From assembly GCA_000421085.1 (NCBI GenBank), contig ATWE01000008.1:186001-250000 (forward strand): a DNA stretch of 64,000 bases. The letters run 5' to 3'. This DNA comes from Ensifer sp. USDA 6670. GTDB lineage: Bacteria; Pseudomonadota; Alphaproteobacteria; Rhizobiales; Rhizobiaceae. The notes below the pieces were generated by a model. The model saw only the letters and a program-made list of their open reading frames with translations. It did not search any database and had not been told where the DNA came from. Below are positions 26,091 to 34,995 of the stretch, in pieces; position 1 is the stretch's first letter, and each line of letters starts with the position of its first letter. Position numbers and translations under genes: made by a program.

Positions 26091-26828
26091 ATGAAGCCTT
26101 CCCAGTCAAACGACGATCCGCGACCGCCGCTCCTGCTTTTGCCGGGCACAGCCTGCGACCGCCGGGTATTCGCTCCGCTGATCGAAAGGCTCGGCGATTA
26201 CCCGATCCTGATAGGCAATATGGGCGGCGCCCGCACCATGGCGGCGCTGGCGGAGGCCATTCTTGCTGACGCACCTCCCTATTTTCTGCTCGCCGGCTTT
26301 TCCCTTGGAGGTATCTGCGCGCTTGAGATGGTGGCTCAGCAGCCGAAACGGATCGGCAAGCTTGCCCTGATGGACACGACGGCGCGCCCGGACCCGCCCG
26401 CCAATGCGGCGATCCGGCGCAAGGCGGTTGCGGATGCGCGCGCAAAGGGCATGGACGGCTTCATCCTCGATGCCTGGCCCCGGCTGGTGGCGCCCGTGAA
26501 TGTCCATGATGCGGGCCTGCGAAACACGATCGTCGCGATGGCGCGCGATTGCGGCCCCGACCGGCTTTCCGAACAAGCAGACGTCGCCATCAACCGGGCG
26601 GATAGCCGCCCGAGGCTTGCTTCGATCACGCAAGCGACGCTGGTGCTTGCTGGAGAGGAGGAGGAAGTATGCCCGCTCGATGCCCAACGGGAGCTCGCCG
26701 CCGGCATTGCCGGCTCGGAGCTCCACCTCATCGCGGGTGCCGGCCATTTCGCACCGCTTGAAAACCCCGAACCCGTGGCGCGCGTCATGAAGCGCTGGCT
26801 TGCAGCCGCTTCGGGGCCTCTATCGTAA
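26091..26828 (+). CDS. Alpha/beta hydrolase
   Basis: A 245-residue alpha/beta-hydrolase fold enzyme. LLLLPGTACDRRVFAPLIERL forms the oxyanion strand, GFSLGG the nucleophile elbow with catalytic Ser (about residue 70), and GAGHFAPLENPEPVARVM the His. An acidic residue before GEEEEVCPLD would complete the triad. The family includes carboxylesterases and lactonases. It is the first gene after the third operator and is followed 30 bp later by the SnoaL-like gene, so the two likely act together. Confidence 0.85.
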   Translation: MKPSQSNDDPRPPLLLLPGTACDRRVFAPLIERLGDYPILIGNMGGARTMAALAEAILADAPPYFLLAGFSLGGICALEMVAQQPKRIGKLALMDTTARPDPPANAAIRRKAVADARAKGMDGFILDAWPRLVAPVNVHDAGLRNTIVAMARDCGPDRLSEQADVAINRADSRPRLASITQATLVLAGEEEEVCPLDAQRELAAGIAGSELHLIAGAGHFAPLENPEPVARVMKRWLAAASGPLS

Positions 26829-26858
26829 CCCTACGGAATTCCAATGGAAGGACATCTC

Positions 26859-28040
26859 ATGAGCGACGACACTACCAAGGCGGCAAAAGCCGTGGCGCAG
26901 AGCCAGCAAAAGGAGCCGGTGGAGCAGGTTTTGCAGGTCGAGCGCCGCGACTATACCGAACTCGCTCCGGTCGACCGCCCCCGCGGTCAGTCGCTCGACG
27001 GTTTCGACGAGATATACACTGATATCGTCGACTATATCGTGCGATGCACCCATAGGATCTGGGACGAGCGCGACATCGGACTGATCTACACGCATTACAC
27101 CCACAACTGTGTCCTCTACGGCACCCTCGGCACGATCTACAATCGCGAGGATGTGGTCCGCGACACCATCCAGAGACTTGTGTCGCTGCCGGAGCGGCGC
27201 GGTATGGCGACCCAGGTGCTCTGGCGCGGCAACGATGTGGAGGGCTTCTACACATCGCATCTCGTCACCGGTTCCGGCCGGCATACGCAATTCGGTCATT
27301 TCGGGCCGCCCACCGGCCGCACCTTCGTCGCGCGCACGATCGCCGACTGCATGATCCACCGCAACAAGATCTATCGCGAATGGGTGGTCGCCGACACGAT
27401 GGCTATCATCAAGCAGCTCGGTCTCGATCCGCACGCCTTTGCCGAAAAGCTTGCCAGATCCTCCTTCGACAAAGGGCTCCTCTCGCTCGACATCGGCGAG
27501 AACCGGCGTCTGCTCGGTCAATATCCGCCCGAGGCGGAGGCGGACGTCTCGCTCGCGCACAACGATATCGAGGCCCACACGCTGCGATGGCTGCACGAGA
27601 TGTTCAACGGGCGCATGTTCGGCAAGATCAAGGATGTCTACGCCCCGACCTGCCAGTATCACGGCCCGCTGATGAAGGAGCTCTACGGCGTGGCAGCCGT
27701 CACCCACCAGCATCTTGGCCTCATCGGGTCCATTCCCGATGCCGCCTACACGGCGCAGCACATCTGCTCAAACCCCTGCGAGGAAGGCGGCGTCAAGGTC
27801 GCGGTGCGTTGGCTGATGGAAGGTCATCACCTCGGCTACGGAATCCTGCAGGATCTCGGCGAGCCGACAGGTGCCCGGCTGCAGGTCATGGGCATGACTC
27901 ATTACCACTACAAGGACGGAAAGATCGTCGACGAATGGAATGTGTATGACGAGCTTTCGCTGCTGGTCCAGGTCAAGCTCGCCGCATTGGCGCGCCAGTC
28001 GGGCGCTGCGGATGCATCGGAAGCCTACAGGGACAGCTAA
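26859..28040 (+). CDS. Protein with two SnoaL-like (NTF2-fold) domains
   Basis: A 393-residue protein with two related halves, each resembling a SnoaL/ester-cyclase cone fold. Half 1 (about 45-170) has DIVDYIVRCTHRIWDERDIG, then GTIYNREDVVRD. Half 2 (about 225-375) has LHEMFNGRMFGKIKDVYAP, YGVAAVTHQHLGLIGSIPDA and KDGKIVDEWNVYDELSLLVQ. The closing 'kdGkIvdeW' strand is the SnoaL hallmark. ATG 26859 follows GGAAGGACATCTC. NTF2-fold enzymes catalyse hydration, isomerisation or cyclisation without cofactors. No precise function can be assigned. Confidence 0.75.
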   Translation: MSDDTTKAAKAVAQSQQKEPVEQVLQVERRDYTELAPVDRPRGQSLDGFDEIYTDIVDYIVRCTHRIWDERDIGLIYTHYTHNCVLYGTLGTIYNREDVVRDTIQRLVSLPERRGMATQVLWRGNDVEGFYTSHLVTGSGRHTQFGHFGPPTGRTFVARTIADCMIHRNKIYREWVVADTMAIIKQLGLDPHAFAEKLARSSFDKGLLSLDIGENRRLLGQYPPEAEADVSLAHNDIEAHTLRWLHEMFNGRMFGKIKDVYAPTCQYHGPLMKELYGVAAVTHQHLGLIGSIPDAAYTAQHICSNPCEEGGVKVAVRWLMEGHHLGYGILQDLGEPTGARLQVMGMTHYHYKDGKIVDEWNVYDELSLLVQVKLAALARQSGAADASEAYRDS

Positions 28041-28045
28041 TCAGA

Positions 28046-28819
28046 CTAGTCCCTCAGTAAGACCCATACCGGCGCATGGTCGCTCGACCCTTCGAGCGCA
28101 CGCACCTCCCGGTCGATGCCGGCGCCTGTCAGGCGGCGCCGGAGCTTGCGGCTCAAGAGAATATGGTCGAGGCGAAGACCGGCGTCGCGCTGCCAGCGGT
28201 TGCGGCGGTAGTCCCAGAAAGTGAAGAGCTGTTCTTTCGGGTGGATCTTGCGCATCGCGTCGAGCCAGCCCTGATCGACAAGGCTCCGGAAGGCTGCGCG
28301 GCTTTCCGGCTGAACGAGGGCGTTGTCGTCATAGGAACGGGTCGGATAGATGTCGCGCGGTTCCGGAACGACGTTGTAGTCGCCGGCGAGCACCACGGGC
28401 ACCCCCGTGTCGAGCAGCGCGGCGGCATGCTGATTGAAGCGCAGGTGCCAGGCGAGTTTGTAGTCGAATTTCGGCCCCGGCTGCGGGTTACCGTTGGGCG
28501 CATAGAGCGACGCAATCAGTATGCCGTTCACCGCGGCTTCGATGTAGCGGCTCTGCGTATCCGAGGGATCGCCAGGCAATCCGGTTCGCGTGAGCACAGG
28601 CTCGCAACCGCGGGCAAGGATGGCAACGCCGTTCCAGGCTGCCTGGCCCCGCCAGACGGCGCCGTAGCCGGCCGACTTGATCGCGGCCTCCGGAAACTGT
28701 CCGTCCGTCGCCTTGAGCTCCTGCAGGCAGACCACGTCCGGCTCGGCCGCCGCGAGCCAGGTCAAGAGGATGTCGAGCCGCTTGTTCACACCGTTGATGT
28801 TGAAGGTCGCGATCTTCAT
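28046..28819 (-). CDS. xthA: Exodeoxyribonuclease III-like endonuclease/exonuclease
   Basis: A 257-residue AP endonuclease of the ExoIII/EEP family. The start MKIATFNINGVNKR was chosen over an upstream ATG at 28858. The metal Glu is in VVCLQELKATDGQFP, the Asn/Asp pair in LAGDYNVVPEPRDIYP, and the catalytic Asp-His in GLRLDHILLS and GSSDHAPVWVLL. It would nick DNA at abasic sites and trim 3' ends. It lies at the downstream end of the leftward Ku/LigD gene run, 8 bp after the hydrolase gene, which suggests co-transcription. Confidence 0.93.
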   Translation of the reverse strand: MKIATFNINGVNKRLDILLTWLAAAEPDVVCLQELKATDGQFPEAAIKSAGYGAVWRGQAAWNGVAILARGCEPVLTRTGLPGDPSDTQSRYIEAAVNGILIASLYAPNGNPQPGPKFDYKLAWHLRFNQHAAALLDTGVPVVLAGDYNVVPEPRDIYPTRSYDDNALVQPESRAAFRSLVDQGWLDAMRKIHPKEQLFTFWDYRRNRWQRDAGLRLDHILLSRKLRRRLTGAGIDREVRALEGSSDHAPVWVLLRD

Positions 28820-28826
28820 GAGGGGC

Positions 28827-29468
28827 TCAAGACGCGAGGCGATCCGCCCATCGCGCAACCGCCTCGGCCAGTGTCTTCAGGTGATCTGCGGTCGAGAAGC
28901 CCGAGACGGTCTTGCGCGGCTTGAGGTCGTGATCGCCGTCCTCCAGCCAGAGAAGTTCGATCCTGTCGGAGAGCGCGTATCGCGAAACCTCGTCGCGGGT
29001 GCCGAACTCGTCGCGGGTCCCCTGGCAGATCAGTGCAGGGGTTTGGAGATCGGCAAGATGCCGGGTGCGCAACTGCTCCGGTTTCCCGGGGGGATGGAAG
29101 GGATAGCCGAGACAAAGGAGCCCGGCGATCTTGCCCTCGGCATGAAGGTCGTCGGCTACCATGCTGGCGACGCGACCGCCCATGGACTTGCCGCCGATCA
29201 CGAGAGTGCCTTTGGCGCCGAGCTCGGCAATGGCGGCCCGATACTCCGGATTGAGCGTTTCCGCGCGGGGCGGGGGCTTGCGCCCGTCCGCCGTTCGTCG
29301 GGACGCCATATAGCCGAACTCGAAGCGGGCGACGCGGAAACCCACTCCTGCAAGCGCCATGGCGGCCGCGGTCATCGAAGTCGAATCCATCGGAGCTCCG
29401 GCTCCATGCGCGAGGAGAATGGTGACGGGCGCATCGCCCGGCCCGTCGAACAGGAATTTTCCGTCCAT
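28827..29468 (-). CDS. Alpha/beta hydrolase of the KANL3/Tex30 type
   Basis: A 213-residue small alpha/beta-hydrolase. TILLAHGAGAPMDSTSM is the N-terminal loop, GGKSMGGRVASMVAD the nucleophile elbow with its Ser, and LEDGDHDLKPRK holds the His. This matches the KANL3/Tex30 family of bacterial hydrolases with no firm biochemical role. It sits between the BRCT/TPR protein (1 bp gap) and xthA (8 bp gap), clearly in one transcription unit. Confidence 0.82.
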   Translation of the reverse strand: MDGKFLFDGPGDAPVTILLAHGAGAPMDSTSMTAAAMALAGVGFRVARFEFGYMASRRTADGRKPPPRAETLNPEYRAAIAELGAKGTLVIGGKSMGGRVASMVADDLHAEGKIAGLLCLGYPFHPPGKPEQLRTRHLADLQTPALICQGTRDEFGTRDEVSRYALSDRIELLWLEDGDHDLKPRKTVSGFSTADHLKTLAEAVARWADRLAS

Positions 29469-29469
29469 G

Positions 29470-30555
29470 TCAGCCAGCCGTTCTGGAGAGGAGATGAAGG
29501 TTCACGAGTTGGACCCCGCGTTGGGCGGCGCGTGCCCATTCGGAATGCTGGTCGAGCTCGAGGTAACGCATCCACCAGCGGCGGGCTTCGGCGAGATTGC
29601 CGGCATCGAACTCCAGCTTCGCCAGGTTGAAGATGGCATCGGCGTAATCGCCATCGATTTCGATCGCTCTCCTCAGATGCCGCCTGGCCGTGTCCGGGCG
29701 GCCACGCTCGCCCATCAGTCCGGCTAGATTGAACCAGGCCTCGACGAAGCAGGGATCGAGTTTGATGGCGCGGGCATAGTCATGTGCCGCTTCGGCCTCC
29801 CGCCCGGCGGCCCTGAGGCAGTTGGCGCGGTTGAAGGCTGCGACCTCGTCGGTGCGGTCGATGGCGAGATAGCGCCGGTAGAACGCGGCCGCCTCGTCGT
29901 ATTCCCCCGCCTCTTCGGCCGCTTCGGCCTGAGCGAAGAGATCTTCGAGCGCCTCCTCGTCGGGGGATCCGACGTCCAGCAGCAATTGACCGTCGAGCTC
30001 GCTCAAGCCCTCGGCGCGTCGCGCATAGATCGTATCCTTGCCTTCATGGTGCAGCGAGAGCGCCGTGAGGGAGGCAACGTTTCCGGAGCGGTGGACCGAA
30101 CGCGCGATCGCGCCCCAGCCGGCGCCGCTGGCCATCAGCCCCGCATATTTTCTGGCGAGGATCAGATCGCGGAACGAATAGGGCTCGGCGTCATGCTCGA
30201 AAGCGTCGAATAACGACAGAAGATCGAGGTGGCGAGGAGAGAGCCCGGACTGGTCGAGGAGCGATTGCCGCGTCAGCGCCGATGTTTCCGGCGCGCTGGC
30301 CAGTCCGAGCAGCCGGAGGAAGCCGTTTTCGCCGAGTACGCGCCGGTGCTCCCGGCTTTCGCTGTCGAAGCGGGCCTCGATCTCCGCTTCGGACGCCTTT
30401 GCGAGCAGCCCGCGTCCGAAGACCACGAACTTCGTCTGCCGGTTGACACCGCGCCTGAGGTGCCCGCCCTGGCGCTCGACCTCGCGCGCCGCCAGCCGCC
30501 GTGGAAAGGCGGCGAGCGCGCCCACGATACCGAATGTCCGACCGGCAACCGCCAT
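29470..30555 (-). CDS. BRCT / MerR-like / TPR protein next to Ku
   Basis: A 361-residue protein with an unusual domain order. Residues 5-85 look like a BRCT domain: GRTFGIVGALAAFPRRLAAR, GGHLRRGVNRQTKFVVFGRG and LGENGFLRLLG at the usual positions of NAD-ligase-type BRCT. About residues 125-160 (YSFRDLILARKYAGLMASG, IARSVHR) resemble the MerR winged helix. From about 205 onward there are at least four TPR units. Its stop/start region abuts the Ku start (gap 0), so it is co-transcribed with Ku. A role in end joining or a damage response is plausible but unproven. Confidence 0.75.
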   Translation of the reverse strand: MAVAGRTFGIVGALAAFPRRLAAREVERQGGHLRRGVNRQTKFVVFGRGLLAKASEAEIEARFDSESREHRRVLGENGFLRLLGLASAPETSALTRQSLLDQSGLSPRHLDLLSLFDAFEHDAEPYSFRDLILARKYAGLMASGAGWGAIARSVHRSGNVASLTALSLHHEGKDTIYARRAEGLSELDGQLLLDVGSPDEEALEDLFAQAEAAEEAGEYDEAAAFYRRYLAIDRTDEVAAFNRANCLRAAGREAEAAHDYARAIKLDPCFVEAWFNLAGLMGERGRPDTARRHLRRAIEIDGDYADAIFNLAKLEFDAGNLAEARRWWMRYLELDQHSEWARAAQRGVQLVNLHLLSRTAG

Positions 30556-31439
30556 CAGGCTTTCTTCTTGGCCGCGGGTTTAGCCGTTACGCGTTTCGCC
30601 GCCGCGGCTTTGGCAGCGGGCTCCTTTGCTGCGGGCTCCGCCTTGGGCTTGCTCCTGGCGGGCGGCTTGGCCTGGGAAAGGCTCGCTTTCAGGGCATCCA
30701 TGAGATTGACGACGTTGCCGCGTTCGGGCGCCTGCGCAATGATCGGCTTGTGACCCTTGAGCTTCTCGCGGATCATCTGCATCAGCGCGACCTCGTAGCG
30801 GTCCTCGTACTGCTTCGGGTCGAAGGTCGTCGTCTTCTGCTCGATGAGCGCTTCGGCAAGCTGCAGCATCTCCGGATCCGGTTTGCCGACCGGGATGTTG
30901 CCGAAATAATCGGCCGTGCCGCGTACCTCGTTGGGATTGCGCAAGGTGCAGACGAACATTCCGGTCTCGCGCGGACCGATGGTCACCACCCTTTCGCGGC
31001 TGGACAGCACGAGACGGGCGATCGCGAGCTTTCCGCTTCGGCGCAGAGCTTCACGCAGGACGACGAAGGTTTCCTCGGCCATGGCCCCGTCGGGCGCCAG
31101 ATAGTAGGGGGCGTCCTGGTAAATGACGTCGACGGAACTCGCGTCGACGAAAGCCTCGATGTTCATCGTGTGATTGGATTCGATCCGGACGCTTTCCAGA
31201 TCCGAGTCCTCGATAATGATATATTTCTTGTCTTCGTATTCGTAGCCCTTCACGAGGTCCGAACGTTCGACGAGGCCGAGCTCCGGATCGACGGGCTTCA
31301 TGTTGATCCGGTTATGGGTGTCCTTGTGAAGCTGATTGAAGGAAATGCGCTCGCTTGCGCTGGTGGCGGGGTAAAGCCTCACCGGACAGCTCACGAGACT
31401 CAGTCTGATATAGCCTTTCCAACTTGCCCTGGGTGCCAT
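30555..31439 (-). CDS. ku: Bacterial Ku, non-homologous end-joining protein
   Basis: A 294-residue Ku homodimer subunit that binds double-strand DNA ends and recruits LigD. SWKGYIRLSLVSCPVRLYPA opens the Ku beta-barrel core, with ALIEQKTTTFDPKQYEDRYE as the conserved late segment. The tail after about residue 255 is rich in Lys, Ala and Pro (KPPARSKPKAEPAAKE), the basic extension found in many rhizobial Ku proteins. It is transcribed with ligD upstream, separated by a 91-bp gap that contains a dispersed repeat. Confidence 0.95.
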   Translation of the reverse strand: MAPRASWKGYIRLSLVSCPVRLYPATSASERISFNQLHKDTHNRINMKPVDPELGLVERSDLVKGYEYEDKKYIIIEDSDLESVRIESNHTMNIEAFVDASSVDVIYQDAPYYLAPDGAMAEETFVVLREALRRSGKLAIARLVLSSRERVVTIGPRETGMFVCTLRNPNEVRGTADYFGNIPVGKPDPEMLQLAEALIEQKTTTFDPKQYEDRYEVALMQMIREKLKGHKPIIAQAPERGNVVNLMDALKASLSQAKPPARSKPKAEPAAKEPAAKAAAAKRVTAKPAAKKKA

Positions 31440-31476
31440 GGTTGTCTCCTACGCGGCACTACGATCACATCTGCCA

Positions 31477-31529
31477 GAGCGGGATGAGGAAAGTGCATGC
31501 GGTTTCCGCCTGCATCCCGCGCCTCAACG
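31477..31529. repeat. Dispersed palindromic intergenic repeat, copy A
   Basis: A 53-bp sequence starting GAGCGGGATGAGGAAA and ending GCCTCAACG. An inverted copy of the same unit lies at 58227-58281 with only small differences. Its position in the gap between ligD and ku could affect their relative expression, but no such effect is shown. Confidence 0.65.
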
Positions 31530-31530
31530 A

Positions 31531-33987
31531 CTACAGTATAGGCAGATCCCTCGCGAAGTCGTCGATATCGGCCCAGGGATCGCCGGACGTGGCCAGAAGG
31601 CCCGGCAGCGAAGAATAGTTCAAATCCGCCGGAGCGTCGATAGTCTCCAGATCGGCCCAGCTGAGCGGGGTCGAGGCAGGCAGATTGGTGCGGGCGCGCA
31701 GCGAATAGGGGGCCGCCCAGGTATGGCTGCGGGCGTTGCGATGGAAGTCTATGAAAATGCGCCTTATGCGATTGTCCTTCCCCATGGTGGTGGTGAAGGT
31801 GTCCGGAGCGGTGGCCGCGAGACGGGTCGCGAGCGCGCTTGTCGCCTGGTGGAATCTCTTCCAGTCGAGCTTCGGCACGACCGGTACGACGACGTGCACG
31901 CCCCTGCCGCCGGATGTCTTTACGAAGGGCACGAGGGCGAGCGCCTCAAGTTCGGCCTTGATGTGGATCGCGGCCTCGACCACCTCGCGCCAGGCGATGC
32001 CCTCGCCGGGATCGAGATCGAAGACGACGCGATCCGGCTTGCCGAGCAGCTTGCGCGTCGTTCCCCAATTGTGGAATTCGACGACGCCGAACTGCGCCAA
32101 CGCCAGATATCCTTTTGCGTCCTCGACCGACAGGTAGGTTTTCGCCTCGCCTTCCGAGTTGGTTGCCTGGAACGTCGCGATGGAAGGGGGCATGCCTGTA
32201 AAAGGATGCCGCTGGAAGAAGCAATCCTGCGTCCGGCCGGTCGGGCAGCGCACCAGCGAAACGGGACGGCCGAGAATATGCGGCAGCATGAAATCGCCGA
32301 TCATCGCGTAATAGACGGCGAGGTCGAGCTTGGTCGGGCCGGACTTGCCGAAGAGCCGCCGGGTCGGGTTGGTGATCGATATGCCTGCGAGGTCCGCGTC
32401 CGAGATCAGGCGCTTTCTCGACATGGAAACCGGCGTCGACAGTTCCACGTCGCGGAGCCCCTTGAAGACGGCATGGCGCAGCACGTTGTCGGTCGTCCGG
32501 TTGCCGTAGTGGACATGCGCCCGGAGCAAGGGCCGCACCCAGATGATCTCCTTGGGCGCTCCTTCGAGCTTTGCGGCGCCGGCGCGCAAGGGTTCGAGCC
32601 TTGCGAGCATTTCCTTGAGCATCTGCGCGTCGAAGCCGGTTCCGACCTTGCCGCGATATTCCAGCTCGCCGTCGGCCCACTCTCCGAGTGCAAGCGACGC
32701 AATGCCCTCGGCCGCCTCCGAAACGGTGTAGCCGACGATCACGAAATCCTCCGCCTGCAAAGCCTTCGTCTTGGTCCAGGTCTTCGATCGGCCGCTTCGG
32801 TAGGCGGCGGAGACGCGTTTGGAGACGATCCCTTCCAGGCCCATCTCGGAGGCCCGCTCGTAAAGCGCGCGCCCTTCGCCCACCACATGATCGCTGAACT
32901 GGATCGCCGAGCGGCTTGAGACCTGCCCTGCAAGCAATTGCTTCAACAGTGCCTTGCGCTTTTCGAGCGGGACGTCGAAAAGATTCCAGCCGTTGAGGTG
33001 CAGGAGATCGAAGGCGTAGAAGACGAGGCTGTTGCCGGCGCCGGTGGAAAGCGCATCCTGCAGCAGCGCGAAGCGGCTGACTCCCGTCTCGTCCAGCACG
33101 ACGATCTCGCCGTCGATGATCACATCGCGGCACGGCAGCCGCCGGAAAGCCTCCGGCAGGTCTCCGTAGCGCTTCGTCCAGTCGAGCCCGCCGCGGGTGA
33201 CGAGGCGCACCTTTCCGTCCGCCACATGGGCCAGGGTGCGATAGCCGTCGAACTTGATCTCGTGCAGCCAGAGCTCGGGCTTTTTCGAGTCCTTTTCGGC
33301 TTCCGGGGGGAGAATCGTCTGTGTTGCGAGTTGAGGTTCGATGCGTTCGGGTGGTGCGGCCTTGACCGCACCGGCAAGCGCGCCGGGACTGAGCTTGACC
33401 GGTTTTGGCGGAGCCTTCGGCTTCTCCACCAGTTCCTCGATCCGCCGGCCGGATTTGACGCTTTCCGGCCGGGCGGCAAGGATATCGATCGATGTGTCGG
33501 CGGCCGGATCGCGCTCCTTGAAAAGGAGCCAGTTGCGCTGGTCCTCCTCTCCCGGGCGAGGCTTCAGACGGGCCAGCATCCATCCGCCGTTGAGTTTCTC
33601 CCCTGCCAGGCGGAACTTGAAGGCGCCCTTGCGCAGGTCGTCATCGACATCGCCCATGGGCGCCCAGACGCCCTTGTCCCAGACGATCATCGGACCGCCG
33701 CCATATTCGCCTTCGGGGATCACGCCCTCGAAGTCGATATAGTCGAGGGGATGGTCCTCCGTCTCCACCGCCAGCCGCTTGTCGGCCGGATTGAGCGACG
33801 GGCCCTTCGGCACCGCCCAGCTTTTCAGCACGCCGTCGACCTCAAGTCGCAAATCGTAATGGTCGGCGGTCGCGTGATGCTTGTGCACGACAAAGCGGTT
33901 GCCGCCGCCGGTCAGATTTCCGACCGGCTCGGGCGTCTTCGAAAAATTCCGCTTCTTGCGGTAGGCCTCCAGCTTAGGCGTCGCCAT
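31531..33987 (-). CDS. ligD: ATP-dependent DNA ligase D (phosphoesterase-ligase-polymerase)
   Basis: An 818-residue three-domain end-joining enzyme. The 3'-phosphoesterase domain is residues about 30-165, with HHATADHYDLRLEVDG and PEGEYGGG. The ligase domain is about 215-510, with nucleotidyl Lys245 in LHEIKFDGYR, and GLEGIVSKR plus KTKA as later motifs. The primase-like polymerase domain is about 545-810, with VVFDLDPGEG carrying the paired Asp. The domain order PE-Lig-Pol differs from mycobacterial Pol-PE-Lig but is common in proteobacteria. With Ku it repairs double-strand breaks. Complete and without missing key residues. Confidence 0.95.
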   Translation of the reverse strand: MATPKLEAYRKKRNFSKTPEPVGNLTGGGNRFVVHKHHATADHYDLRLEVDGVLKSWAVPKGPSLNPADKRLAVETEDHPLDYIDFEGVIPEGEYGGGPMIVWDKGVWAPMGDVDDDLRKGAFKFRLAGEKLNGGWMLARLKPRPGEEDQRNWLLFKERDPAADTSIDILAARPESVKSGRRIEELVEKPKAPPKPVKLSPGALAGAVKAAPPERIEPQLATQTILPPEAEKDSKKPELWLHEIKFDGYRTLAHVADGKVRLVTRGGLDWTKRYGDLPEAFRRLPCRDVIIDGEIVVLDETGVSRFALLQDALSTGAGNSLVFYAFDLLHLNGWNLFDVPLEKRKALLKQLLAGQVSSRSAIQFSDHVVGEGRALYERASEMGLEGIVSKRVSAAYRSGRSKTWTKTKALQAEDFVIVGYTVSEAAEGIASLALGEWADGELEYRGKVGTGFDAQMLKEMLARLEPLRAGAAKLEGAPKEIIWVRPLLRAHVHYGNRTTDNVLRHAVFKGLRDVELSTPVSMSRKRLISDADLAGISITNPTRRLFGKSGPTKLDLAVYYAMIGDFMLPHILGRPVSLVRCPTGRTQDCFFQRHPFTGMPPSIATFQATNSEGEAKTYLSVEDAKGYLALAQFGVVEFHNWGTTRKLLGKPDRVVFDLDPGEGIAWREVVEAAIHIKAELEALALVPFVKTSGGRGVHVVVPVVPKLDWKRFHQATSALATRLAATAPDTFTTTMGKDNRIRRIFIDFHRNARSHTWAAPYSLRARTNLPASTPLSWADLETIDAPADLNYSSLPGLLATSGDPWADIDDFARDLPIL

Positions 33988-34024
33988 GCGTGCAAGCTAT
34001 GGCGGATCGCGGCAGGCTGCAATA

Positions 34025-34861
34025 TCAGGCGAGTCTGCCCGGGTTGCCGAGCGTCATATGGCGGTTCACGTCCTTGTAGAGGAGGTAGCGGAATTTGCCC
34101 GGTCCGCCGGCATAGCAGGCCTGCGGGCAGAAGGCCCTGAGCCACATATAGTCTCCGGCTTCCACCTCCACCCAGTCGTTGTTGAGGCGGTACACGGCCT
34201 TGCCTTCGAGCACATAGAGGCCGTGTTCCATCACATGGGTTTCCATGAACGGGATGACGCCGCCGGGCTCGAAGGTCACGATCGTGACGTGCATGTCGTG
34301 GCGCATGTCGGAAGGATCGACGAAGCGGGTGGTGGCCCAGCGCCCGTCCGTTTCCGGCATCGGCGTGGGGGGAATGTCGCGTTCGTTGGTGACGATCGGT
34401 TCGGGAAGGGGAACCCCTTCGACCTTCTCATAGGCCTTGCGGATCCAGTGGAATCGCGTTGGCGCGCCGGATTCGTTTCTGAGGCTCCATTCGGTGCCGG
34501 GCGGGATAAAGGCATAGCCGCCGGACTGCATCAGATGCGTGTCATCGCCGAGCGTCAGATGGAACTCGCCGTCCACCACGAACAGCACGGCTTCGGCGCG
34601 GGGATCCGTCTCCGGCCGGTTGCTGCCGCCGGAAGGGCCGACCTCCATGATATATTGCGAGAAGGTCTCGGCGAAGCCGGAAAGCGGACGCGACAGGACC
34701 CAGAGCCGTGTATTCGTCCAGAAGGGCAGGTAGCTCGTCACGATGTCGCGCATGACGCCCTTTGGAATGATCGCATAGGCCTCGGTGAAGATGGCGCGGT
34801 CGGAAAGCAGGTTGGTCTGAGGAGGATGGCCGCCTTCCGGAAAATAGTAGTTCTTCTGCAT
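34025..34861 (-). CDS. allE: (S)-ureidoglycine aminohydrolase
   Basis: A 278-residue bicupin that releases ammonia from (S)-ureidoglycine to give ureidoglycolate. GVMRDIVTSYLPFWTNTRLW, VLFVVDGEFHLTLG in barrel 1, and ETHVMEHGLYVLEGKAVYRL with AGDYMWLRAFCPQACYAGGP in barrel 2 match the YlbA/AllE family. Start at 34861 (MQKNYYFPEGG) rather than an upstream ATG at 34957, because homologues begin close to this point. It is divergent from a LysR gene. With allA to the right it belongs to allantoate breakdown; allB and allC are not in the window. Confidence 0.88.
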   Translation of the reverse strand: MQKNYYFPEGGHPPQTNLLSDRAIFTEAYAIIPKGVMRDIVTSYLPFWTNTRLWVLSRPLSGFAETFSQYIMEVGPSGGSNRPETDPRAEAVLFVVDGEFHLTLGDDTHLMQSGGYAFIPPGTEWSLRNESGAPTRFHWIRKAYEKVEGVPLPEPIVTNERDIPPTPMPETDGRWATTRFVDPSDMRHDMHVTIVTFEPGGVIPFMETHVMEHGLYVLEGKAVYRLNNDWVEVEAGDYMWLRAFCPQACYAGGPGKFRYLLYKDVNRHMTLGNPGRLA

Positions 34862-34995
34862 GTGTGTCCCATCGAGATGCGTGGCGGAGACGGTGCCTCC
34901 GCCTCTCTTCAACGACTTTACCGTCTTGCTCCGCGATACGTCCAATATATTGTTCAACTCGATCCAGAGTAACGATGTATCGATAGGACTTCGCG

